From: Rhodospirillaceae bacterium | GTDB taxonomy: Bacteria > Pseudomonadota > Alphaproteobacteria > UBA8366 > GCA-2717185 | Assembly (NCBI GenBank): GCA_018660965.1 | Contig: JABJJH010000413.1 | Coordinates: 1 to 10,659, forward strand | Direction: 5' to 3' | Length of the DNA: 10,659 bases | Part shown: positions 5,762 through 10,659 of the stretch, piece after piece | Layout of the letters: each line of letters begins with the position of its first letter | Numbering within the stretch: the stretch's first letter is position 1 | Program-made: the position numbers and the translations under genes | Notes under the pieces: model-generated | Told to the model about the DNA's origin: nothing | Seen by the model: only the letters and a program-made list of their open reading frames with translations | The model's database searches: none

Positions 5762-6922
5762 CTAGGCGGCCGCGTCCTTCAACATTTCGCGTGAAATGAT
5801 CAGTTGGTGGATTTGCGATGTGCCTTCGAAAATCCGGAATAACCGCACGTCCTGATACATGCGGCTGACAACATGGTCGTTCATGTAGCCTGCGCCGCCA
5901 AGAATTTGCACCGCGTTGTCCGCTACGCGGCACACCATTTCAGACGCGAACAGCTTACAGCATGACATGTCGCCCAACGGATGTTCGCCGTCGTCGATTC
6001 GCTGCGCGACCGCCAGCGTCATGGATTTGGCCGCCAACGTGTCGGCCTGACTGTTCGCCAGCATGTTCCGGATCGACTGAAAATCCGAGATTGGCTTGCC
6101 GAATTGTTTGCGCTGGGCAGCGTAGGCGACGGCTTCGTCGATAAGCCGCATCGCCTGACCGACGCAGGTCGCCGCAACGTGCATGCGCGCGGTGTTGATC
6201 CCGGCCATGGCGTTCTTGAAACCCTGTCCTTCTTCGTTGCCGAGCAGGGCGCTGGCTGGAATTCGGCAATCGTCAAAAAACACATTGCTGGTGTGCGACC
6301 CGTGCTGGCCCATTTTTCGGTCGGTGCGTCCGATGGTCAAACCGGGCGTTCCCGCTTCGACCAGAAAGGCCGAAATGCCCGATGCGCCGGTTGAGGCCGG
6401 ATCGCTGCGCGCCATGACGACGAACAAATCGGCTTCCGGGGCGTTGGTGATGAAACATTTTTCGCCATTGATGATGTAGTCGTCGCCTTCGCGCTTTGTG
6501 TGTGTGGTGATCCCACCCGCGTCGGAACCGGCCCCCGGTTCGGTCAGTGCGAAGGATGCGGTGATTTCGCCGCTGGCCATTTTAGGCAGATAGGCGGCGC
6601 ATTGTTCAGGCGACCCATTGAACAAGATCGCCTGCGAGGCGAGGCCGAGCGTTGTGGAGAACCGGGCGCGAAACACGGCGGACGCCTGGGTGAATTCGAA
6701 GGTGGCGCGAACCTGTTGCGCCATGCTTAACGCCAATCCGCCGTATTTCTGCGGCAGGGTCATGCCGAAAAGCCCAAGGTCCCGCATTTGTTGCAGTATT
6801 TCCGGCGAAATTTCGCCGCTTTCTTCGACGTCTCTTTCCGCAGGGATCAACTTTTCGCGTGTAAAGCGGCGAATGGTGTCCAGAAATTGTTCGAAATCCG
6901 ATTCGGAGACGGCTTGGGCCAT
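5762..6922 (-). CDS. Acyl-CoA dehydrogenase
   Basis: A 386-aa flavoenzyme, standard length, that inserts the alpha-beta double bond in an acyl-CoA and passes electrons to ETF. Seen: N-terminal helical domain to about 120, the FAD/substrate stretch FALTEPGAGSDA (124-135) and EKCFITNAPEAD (154-165), the middle beta domain with KMGQHGSHTSNVFFDD (203-218), ARMHVAATCVG (245-255), RKQFGKPISDFQ (271-282), LGGAGYMND (341-349) and IFEGTSQIHQ (364-373). Glu366 in that last motif is at the catalytic-base position used by short- and medium-chain enzymes. Start: ATG at 6922, where family similarity begins, with AGGA 11 nt upstream; the open frame to 7006 adds a basic, unrelated tail and overlaps the hairpin at 7007. 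Its stop touches the stop of the convergent cyclic-nucleotide-binding gene, leaving no room for a terminator between them. RidA-family gene upstream on the same strand. Confidence 0.93.
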   Translation of the reverse strand: MAQAVSESDFEQFLDTIRRFTREKLIPAERDVEESGEISPEILQQMRDLGLFGMTLPQKYGGLALSMAQQVRATFEFTQASAVFRARFSTTLGLASQAILFNGSPEQCAAYLPKMASGEITASFALTEPGAGSDAGGITTHTKREGDDYIINGEKCFITNAPEADLFVVMARSDPASTGASGISAFLVEAGTPGLTIGRTDRKMGQHGSHTSNVFFDDCRIPASALLGNEEGQGFKNAMAGINTARMHVAATCVGQAMRLIDEAVAYAAQRKQFGKPISDFQSIRNMLANSQADTLAAKSMTLAVAQRIDDGEHPLGDMSCCKLFASEMVCRVADNAVQILGGAGYMNDHVVSRMYQDVRLFRIFEGTSQIHQLIISREMLKDAAA

Positions 6923-7006
6923 GGGGTTTGAGGTCCTGTGTCGGAGAGGTTCCGCTCTGACTGATGTTTGGGGGCCGTGCGGGGTCAGGCGGCGCCAATC
7001 CCGCAA

Positions 7007-7034
7007 CCAGGCGAAGACCTGTTTCTTCGCCTGG
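7007..7034. repeat. Perfect 11-bp inverted repeat (hairpin) between RidA and acyl-CoA dehydrogenase genes
   Basis: CCAGGCGAAGA (7007-7017) pairs exactly with TCTTCGCCTGG (7024-7034) around a 6-nt loop. It lies in the 141-nt gap between two minus-strand genes. Neither side has a U-run, so it does not look like a standard intrinsic terminator. It could be a transcription-attenuation, RNA-stability or protein-binding element. Confidence 0.6.
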
Positions 7035-7063
7035 ATTTCGATTAGGGCGTGGAGGCTGAAGCC

Positions 7064-7411
7064 TTATAACGCCGCGATGACCATGATTTCGATCAGCAGG
7101 CCGGGGGCCGCGAGTTTGCCCTCGACGGTGGCCCGCGCGGGTGTGTTGTCGGGATCGACCCATTTGTCCCAGACCGTGTTGAAGCGCGCCCAGTTGTTGA
7201 TGTCGGTCAGCCAGATTTGCGCCGACAGCAGGTTCGATTTGCTGGTTCCGGCTTCGACCAGCAGCGCGTCGATCTTGTCGCAGATTTGCTGACATTGCAC
7301 TTCGACCGTCGCGGTGCGGTCGTCGGCGGTGATGCCGGACAGGTAAACTGTGTCGCCGTGGACGACGGCCTTGGTCATGCGGGCGGTGGACTCGATGCGT
7401 TTGATGGACAT
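7064..7411 (-). CDS. RidA (YjgF/YER057c/UK114) family protein
   Basis: A 115-aa protein of the family whose founding member hydrolyses reactive enamine/imine intermediates; many relatives have other or unknown roles. Seen: the start MSIKRIESTARMTKAVVHGDT (in part), GDTVYLSGITADDRTATVE (19-37), the helix QQICDKIDALLVEAGTSKSNLLSAQIWLTD (41-70, in part), the strand PARATVEGKLAAPGLLIEI (91-109). Arg93 matches the carboxylate-binding Arg105 of RidA. The Glu that follows the conserved IEI in RidA (Glu120) is Met110, and the protein stops shortly after, so imine deaminase activity is uncertain. Start: ATG at 7411 with AGGAGG only 4 nt upstream; the frame is open further upstream to 7678 but that part lies across the divergent gene and is unrelated to the family. 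Same strand as the acyl-CoA dehydrogenase, 141 nt before it. Confidence 0.88.
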   Translation of the reverse strand: MSIKRIESTARMTKAVVHGDTVYLSGITADDRTATVEVQCQQICDKIDALLVEAGTSKSNLLSAQIWLTDINNWARFNTVWDKWVDPDNTPARATVEGKLAAPGLLIEIMVIAAL

Positions 7412-7499
7412 ATTCCCTCCTCTGTGTTGGTTTAGGGGTGTTTCGTTTGGATGTAATTTATAAACCGGACATTGTTTTAAAAAGGCGGAGAAAGCAACG
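7412..7499. promoter_or_regulatory. Divergent promoter region between RidA-family and SCP2-like genes
   Basis: An 88-nt gap with an AT-rich core; TTTATAAA (7457-7464) contains TATAAA on both strands and could be a -10 element for either direction. No good -35 is found at 16-18 nt for either. Both flanking genes have strong ribosome-binding sites at its edges (AGGAGG for RidA; GGAG at 7487-7490 for the SCP2-like gene). Confidence 0.35.
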
Positions 7500-7868
7500 A
7501 TGATCGACACGATCATGGACCGTGTGAATGAGGATGCGGCATTGGTGCGGCGCGGACGGTATGTCACGCTGGATTTTCTGGTCGGCGTTGGCGAGACGGA
7601 GTATGTCTTTCGCATCGACCGGGGGCGCATCGAGTCCATTGCGCCACGGGACAAGGCTATGAATTCGGGCCATTTCACGATTCGCGCCGAGTCCGAAACC
7701 TGGGCGGAATTCTGGAAGCCCCTGCCGCGCCGGGACTTTCACGATTTGTTTTCCATGTTCGCCGCGGGCAACGCGCATATCGACGGCGACGTGACGCCGT
7801 TCATGCAAAACATCCGTTATTTCAAGGATGTGCTGGCCAAGCCGCGCCCAACAGCGGGGAAGGGGTGA
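7500..7868 (+). CDS. Small SCP2-like (sterol carrier protein domain-like) protein
   Basis: A 122-aa cytoplasmic protein without signal peptide or membrane segment. The pattern resembles an SCP2 fold: VTLDFLVGVGETEYVFRIDRG (22-42, in part) as paired strands, a strand HFTIRAESETWAEFW (58-72), a helix with DLFSMFAAGNAHIDGDV (82-98), and the end FMQNIRYFKDVL (101-112). The AAGNAHIDGD turn followed by a short helix is the part most typical of SCP2. If right, it binds a hydrophobic ligand such as an acyl-CoA or isoprenoid/steroid chain. It lacks the C-terminal peroxisomal-type tail of eukaryotic SCP2. ATG with GGAG 9 nt upstream. The next gene, an alpha/beta hydrolase, begins 3 nt after its stop, so the two are almost certainly one operon and may handle the same ligand. 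The family call is by eye and moderate. Confidence 0.7.
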   Translation: MIDTIMDRVNEDAALVRRGRYVTLDFLVGVGETEYVFRIDRGRIESIAPRDKAMNSGHFTIRAESETWAEFWKPLPRRDFHDLFSMFAAGNAHIDGDVTPFMQNIRYFKDVLAKPRPTAGKG

Positions 7869-7871
7869 GCC

Positions 7872-8714
7872 ATGCCGGATTATGAACCGATTACGGGGCG
7901 CTACTTCACCATGCAGGTCGATGGCGAGCCGGTCCGCATTTATGTCGAGGAAGCGGGCGCGGGAACGCCCCTGGTCTGCCTGCACACCGCCGGGGCCGAT
8001 GGCCGCCAGTTTCGCCACCTCATGACCGACGCGGCGGTGACGGACCATTATCGCGTCATCGCCTTTGACATGCCGTGGCATGGGAAATCCAACCCGCCGG
8101 TTGGCTGGGAAGACCGCGAATATCAACTGACGACGGAACTCTACAAGGAAACCGTATTGGCGTTTTGCGACGCCATGGCGCTCGACCAACCGGTCGTCAT
8201 GGGATGTTCCATGGGCGGTCGCATCGTGTTGCACCTGGCGCTGGATCATCCCGACCGGTTCCGCGCGGTGGTCGCGTTGGAAGGCGCCGACCGGCTGGAA
8301 GCCTATTACGACACTGAATGGCTGCATCGCCCCGATGTGCATGGCGGCGAGGTCGCGGCCGGGTTCGTGTCCGGTCAGGTCGCGCCGCAAAGCCCGGATG
8401 AATACCGTTGGGAAACCCTGTGGACCTATATGCAGGGCGGGCCCGGAATTTTTAAGGGCGACCTGTATTTTTATTGGGTGGATGGGCATTTTGATGACCG
8501 GTCGGCGCGGATCGACACGTCCAAATGCCCGGTTTACCTGTTGTCGGGGGAATACGATTCGTCCTGTACGCCGGAACGTACGCAGGCTACCGCCGCCCGC
8601 ATCAAGGGGTCAAAAGCAGAGGTTATGCCGGGGATCGGTCACTTCCCGATGTCGGAAAATCCCGCGCTGTTCCGGGACTTTATCCTACCGGTGCTCGATG
8701 AAATTCGTGATTAA
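7872..8714 (+). CDS. Alpha/beta hydrolase
   Basis: A 280-aa alpha/beta-hydrolase-fold enzyme without signal peptide. Seen: the oxyanion-region HTAGADGRQF (38-47), FDMPWHGKSNPP (65-76), the nucleophile elbow GCSMGG with Ser113, the acid Asp229 in SGEYDSSCTPE (225-235), and the base His257 in GIGHFPMSENP (254-264). The triad is complete, so it should be an active esterase, lactonase, C-C hydrolase or thioesterase; the sequence does not say which. The cap region (about 140-215) is rich in aromatics and acids (YYDTEW, YFYWVDGHFDD). It starts 3 nt after the SCP2-like gene, so translation is likely coupled. Its last 30 nt overlap the 3' end of the convergent glycosyltransferase gene. Confidence 0.9.
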   Translation: MPDYEPITGRYFTMQVDGEPVRIYVEEAGAGTPLVCLHTAGADGRQFRHLMTDAAVTDHYRVIAFDMPWHGKSNPPVGWEDREYQLTTELYKETVLAFCDAMALDQPVVMGCSMGGRIVLHLALDHPDRFRAVVALEGADRLEAYYDTEWLHRPDVHGGEVAAGFVSGQVAPQSPDEYRWETLWTYMQGGPGIFKGDLYFYWVDGHFDDRSARIDTSKCPVYLLSGEYDSSCTPERTQATAARIKGSKAEVMPGIGHFPMSENPALFRDFILPVLDEIRD

Positions 8715-9851
8715 AGCGTCGTAAAGCGTCAGCGTGTCCGCCACCACCCGCGCTTCGCTGAAATCGGCCTCGGCGACGCGGCGCGCGGCGGCGCCGAATG
8801 TTGCGCGCATCGCCGGGTCGCCCGCCAGCCGTTCCAGCGCCCGCGCCAGAGGTGCGATGGACTTCAAGGGAACCAGCAGGCCGGTTTCCCCGTCGCGGCA
8901 GATTTCCCGGCAACCCGGCGCGTCCGTCGCCACCATGGGCAGGCCCGCGGCGGCGGCTTCCAGAAGGGATTTCGGCAGCCCTTCGCGATAGGATGGCAAG
9001 ACCGCAATATCGGCGTTGGCGTAGACGCCGGGAATGTCGTCGGATGGTCCGGCGACCTCGACAACGCCCTCGCGCGCCCATTCGTCCAGTTGCGCCTGCG
9101 GAATCGCCGCCGGGTTATCGTCACCGGGACCGACCAGTCGCACCTTGATGGCGACGCCGCGGGAATGCAGCAGCCGTGCGGCGGCGACCAATTCGCCTAT
9201 TCCCTTGTCCCACAACATGCGGCTGACGCACACGGCGACCGGGGTGGCGACCGGGACTGTCGGGGCGCGGGGTTCTTTCGGCGGTTTGAACTGGTCAAGA
9301 TCAACGCCGGACCCGCGTATAACGCGAATGCGGTCGGGGTCGACGCCGATGCGTTTGGTGAACAGCCGCCGGTCATCGTCGTTTTGCACGATGGTCCGTG
9401 TGTTGGCGCGGTTGAGAAGAAAACGGAACGCGCCCGCCAGCACGGGCCGCACGACCCGCGCGAACAGGCCGTTGGAGATAAACACATAGCCCATCCCGGC
9501 GAACGCATTGACCACGGCGGGGGTTCCGGCCACCCAGGCGGCCAGGGATCCGTACAGGGACGGCTTCAAGGCGACGTGATGGACGATGTCGGGCCGTGCG
9601 CGCCGGTAAAGCCGGTAAATGGAAGCGATCTGGGCGAGGTCGCGAAACGGATTGCGCCCGCTTCGCGATAATTCCAGTGGATACAGGGTGAATCCTTCGG
9701 CTTCGATGGCCGCGCCATGGTCGCGCACCCGCGTGGCCACGGAAACCCGCGCGCCCGCCTTTTGCGCCGCCCGCGCAATCGGCAATCGGTGCGACAGGAA
9801 ATACCAGTCCTCGCTTACCAGAAAGAGAATTTTCCTGTTTGAGAGCGTCAC
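8685..9851 (-). CDS. Glycosyltransferase family 4 (GT-B fold)
   Basis: A 388-aa retaining glycosyltransferase that probably builds a cell-surface polysaccharide or lipid-linked oligosaccharide at the inner membrane face. Seen: N-terminal acceptor domain starting RKILFLVSEDWYFLSHRLP (6-24), with HHVALKPSLYGSLAAW (91-106) and AFAGMGYVF (116-124); C-terminal nucleotide-sugar domain with CVSRMLWDKGIGELV (208-222), where Arg211 and Lys216 bind phosphate, RLVGPGDDNP (238-247) and the EX7E motif PSYREGLPKSLLE (Glu290, Glu298). The pattern resembles PglA/bacillosamine-acceptor type GT4 enzymes, but acceptor and donor cannot be told. Start: GTG at 9851, in frame with the first residues of the fold, preceded by a weak GGCGGA. 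No other polysaccharide genes are visible, so it is an orphan here. Convergent with the hydrolase, overlapping 30 nt. Confidence 0.9.
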   Translation of the reverse strand: MTLSNRKILFLVSEDWYFLSHRLPIARAAQKAGARVSVATRVRDHGAAIEAEGFTLYPLELSRSGRNPFRDLAQIASIYRLYRRARPDIVHHVALKPSLYGSLAAWVAGTPAVVNAFAGMGYVFISNGLFARVVRPVLAGAFRFLLNRANTRTIVQNDDDRRLFTKRIGVDPDRIRVIRGSGVDLDQFKPPKEPRAPTVPVATPVAVCVSRMLWDKGIGELVAAARLLHSRGVAIKVRLVGPGDDNPAAIPQAQLDEWAREGVVEVAGPSDDIPGVYANADIAVLPSYREGLPKSLLEAAAAGLPMVATDAPGCREICRDGETGLLVPLKSIAPLARALERLAGDPAMRATFGAAARRVAEADFSEARVVADTLTLYDALITNFIEHR

Positions 9852-9852
9852 G

Positions 9853-9867
9853 TGATCCGCCGGATCA
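9853..9867. repeat. 15-bp palindrome upstream of the glycosyltransferase start
   Basis: TGATCCGCCGGATCA is a perfect inverted repeat of 7-bp arms around one base, ending 1 nt from the GTG start codon and covering its ribosome-binding site. It may be an operator or an RNA hairpin (6-bp stem, 3-nt loop) that masks translation initiation. Confidence 0.45.
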
Positions 9868-9887
9868 TAATGGGGTGGCGAACGCGC

Positions 9888-10409
9888 TTACGCAGCGCGC
9901 AGGCGGCGAATTTTCATGTGGATGATCTGGTAGATATCCAGGCCCGTGATATTCGAAATTTCCCGGTACGGCAGCGTGGTTTCGGTCACCAGTTTCCACG
10001 CGTGCATTTCCGACGGCATGCGCGCCGTGCTGCGCCGGACCCGGTTGTTTCTTTGGCGTTGTGGCCGTTCTTCCGCGTCAAGGCCCCGCTGGCGCGCCGC
10101 CTCCATGGCTTCTTCGCGCTGTTGTTTCGCCATATGGAGGTTGTGGTCCATCATATGGACGTGGCGCGCGAGTTCGGCTTCGCGGGGGCTCTGCTTGACC
10201 GGTTCCGGGGGTTTGACGGGCGGCGCCGTCATCGCCGCTTCTTCCAGGGTCAGCCCTTTGCGCGCCGCAATTCGTTTTGCGGCGGCCATGGCGTTTTCGC
10301 GTTCACCCGGATACTCGCTGGCTTCCGCCAGTTTCAGCAAACTGTGGAATCGCCGACGCTCTTCCGTGGTCAGGTCCTGGCTAATAGGTCGCTCCTGGGA
10401 TCGTGTCAT
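9888..10409 (-). CDS. DUF2786-like protein with C-terminal HTH-like region
   Basis: A 173-aa protein of unknown function. N-terminal part (about 14-58) with ERRRFHSLLKLAEASEYPGE, NAMAAAKRIAARKGLTLEEA matches the DUF2786 pattern (KLL-LA-spn-EAE-A--KA--L---yGl) by eye. It is followed by a proline-rich stretch (63-75), a charged, probably coiled-coil helix with many Met, Gln, Glu and Arg (77-118), and an Arg-rich segment (RPQRQRNNRVRRS). The C-terminus, TTLPYREISNITGLDIYQIIHMKIRR (in part, 144-170), reads like a sigma-region-4/LuxR-type helix-turn-helix: I-S-I--TGLDIYQI--MK-R-LR. It could be a small DNA-binding regulator. Start: ATG at 10409 with GAGGG 8 nt upstream; the open frame extends to 10649 but antiparallel to the nucleoside hydrolase gene and with no family similarity. 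Same strand as the glycosyltransferase, 36 nt upstream, so possibly co-transcribed. Confidence 0.75.
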   Translation of the reverse strand: MTRSQERPISQDLTTEERRRFHSLLKLAEASEYPGERENAMAAAKRIAARKGLTLEEAAMTAPPVKPPEPVKQSPREAELARHVHMMDHNLHMAKQQREEAMEAARQRGLDAEERPQRQRNNRVRRSTARMPSEMHAWKLVTETTLPYREISNITGLDIYQIIHMKIRRLRAA

Positions 10410-10527
10410 GTGCAAACCCTCACTATAACCGCTGCTGCGCGATTTTGCCACGCGTGAATGGCTTGGCTGCGGCGAATTTTCGCGGTTAACTGAGATCGCA
10501 TCAGAAACCGCAATTGAGGTTAAAGCG
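10410..10527. promoter_or_regulatory. Divergent intergenic region before nucleoside hydrolase
   Basis: 118 nt separate the DUF2786-like gene from the nucleoside hydrolase. It holds a 12-bp inverted repeat GCGAATTTTCGC (10472-10483), a possible operator for one or both genes. No clear -35/-10 pair is seen. Confidence 0.3.
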
Positions 10528-10659
10528 ATGGCCGCACGGCCAATTATCATCGATTGCGACCCGGGACAAGACGACGCCATCGCGATACTGATGGCGTTGG
10601 CGTCGCCCGAGGAACTACACGTTCTGGGAATCACTTGCGTCGCAGGCAATGTTCCGTTG
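10528..10659 (+). CDS. Nucleoside hydrolase (IunH-like), N-terminal fragment
   Basis: Only the first 44 residues lie in the window. They include IIIDCDPGQDDAIAILMAL (6-24), the calcium-binding Asp cluster that defines inosine-uridine preferring nucleoside hydrolases, and GITCVAGNVPL, the following strand with the conserved GN turn. Known role of the family: hydrolysis of the N-glycosidic bond of ribonucleosides to free base and ribose, for purine or pyrimidine salvage. The base preference cannot be judged from this part. Start: ATG with GAGG 8 nt upstream. Divergent from the DUF2786-like gene; no clear functional tie to the acyl-CoA genes. Confidence 0.9.
   Translation, partial: MAARPIIIDCDPGQDDAIAILMALASPEELHVLGITCVAGNVPL

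Noticed and set aside
5764..5773. GCGGCCGC palindrome just inside the acyl-CoA dehydrogenase end, considered as a terminator.
   Set aside because: It encodes the terminal Ala-Ala-Ala codons, has no loop and no U-tract.
7412..7678. N-terminal extension of the RidA-family protein (89 extra residues).
   Set aside because: Antisense to the SCP2-like gene; RidA proteins begin where the ATG at 7411 lies, behind AGGAGG.
8712..8730. Direct repeat TAAAGCGTC x2.
   Set aside because: It lies in the coding end of the glycosyltransferase and reads as ordinary codons (TLYDAL); the 10-nt offset is out of codon phase and two 9-mers are weak evidence.
10410..10649. N-terminal extension of the DUF2786-like protein.
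   Set aside because: Antisense to the nucleoside hydrolase start; Ser/Ala-rich sequence without domain features; a good ribosome-binding site precedes the ATG at 10409.

Overview
This is a GC-rich (roughly 60%), gene-dense bacterial chromosome segment. Its protein families and close gene packing fit an alphaproteobacterium, perhaps Rhodospirillales-like. That assignment is inferred from protein character; there is no rRNA or other taxonomic marker here. I see no rRNA, tRNA, insertion sequence, phage gene or CRISPR array.

Layout. (1) 1-1513, minus strand: a two-gene operon with a PaaG-like enoyl-CoA hydratase/isomerase followed by an SCP-x/DitF-type thiolase-like protein cut by the window edge. 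The genes overlap by 8 nt. (2) 1593-2513, plus strand, divergent from (1): an SDR like the dehydrogenase domain of peroxisomal multifunctional enzyme type 2 (MFE-2/HSD17B4), ending at a strong bidirectional terminator. (3) 2589-4703, minus strand: a fused, 704-aa ADP-forming acyl-CoA synthetase. (4) A 332-nt divergent intergenic region, then on the plus strand a 73-aa stand-alone biotinyl carrier protein and a 141-aa stand-alone cyclic-nucleotide-binding protein. (5) Minus strand: an acyl-CoA dehydrogenase whose stop codon abuts that of the cyclic-nucleotide-binding protein, preceded by a RidA-family protein. (6) 7500-8714, plus strand: an SCP2-like small protein and an alpha/beta hydrolase, 3 nt apart. 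(7) 8685-10409, minus strand: a GT4 glycosyltransferase downstream of a DUF2786-like protein with an HTH-like C-terminus. (8) From 10528, plus strand: the start of a nucleoside hydrolase.

How it fits together. Positions 1-8714 hold most of the parts of a beta-oxidation-like pathway: CoA activation, acyl-CoA dehydrogenation, enoyl-CoA hydration or isomerisation, 3-hydroxyacyl-CoA dehydrogenation and thiolysis or retro-aldol cleavage. Accessory proteins (SCP2-like lipid binder, hydrolase, RidA, biotinyl carrier) sit among them. The peroxisome-like flavour (MFE-2-type SDR, SCP-x-type thiolase, SCP2-like domain) suggests branched, cyclic or steroid/isoprenoid-like acyl substrates rather than plain fatty acids. 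This is inference; no substrate can be read from the sequence. The thiolase lacks the usual nucleophilic Cys and the hydratase lacks both classical Glu residues, so each may do a different reaction from its family name. The cyclic-nucleotide-binding protein could connect the locus to cAMP. The right-hand end (glycosyltransferase, DUF2786-like protein, nucleoside hydrolase) looks functionally unrelated.
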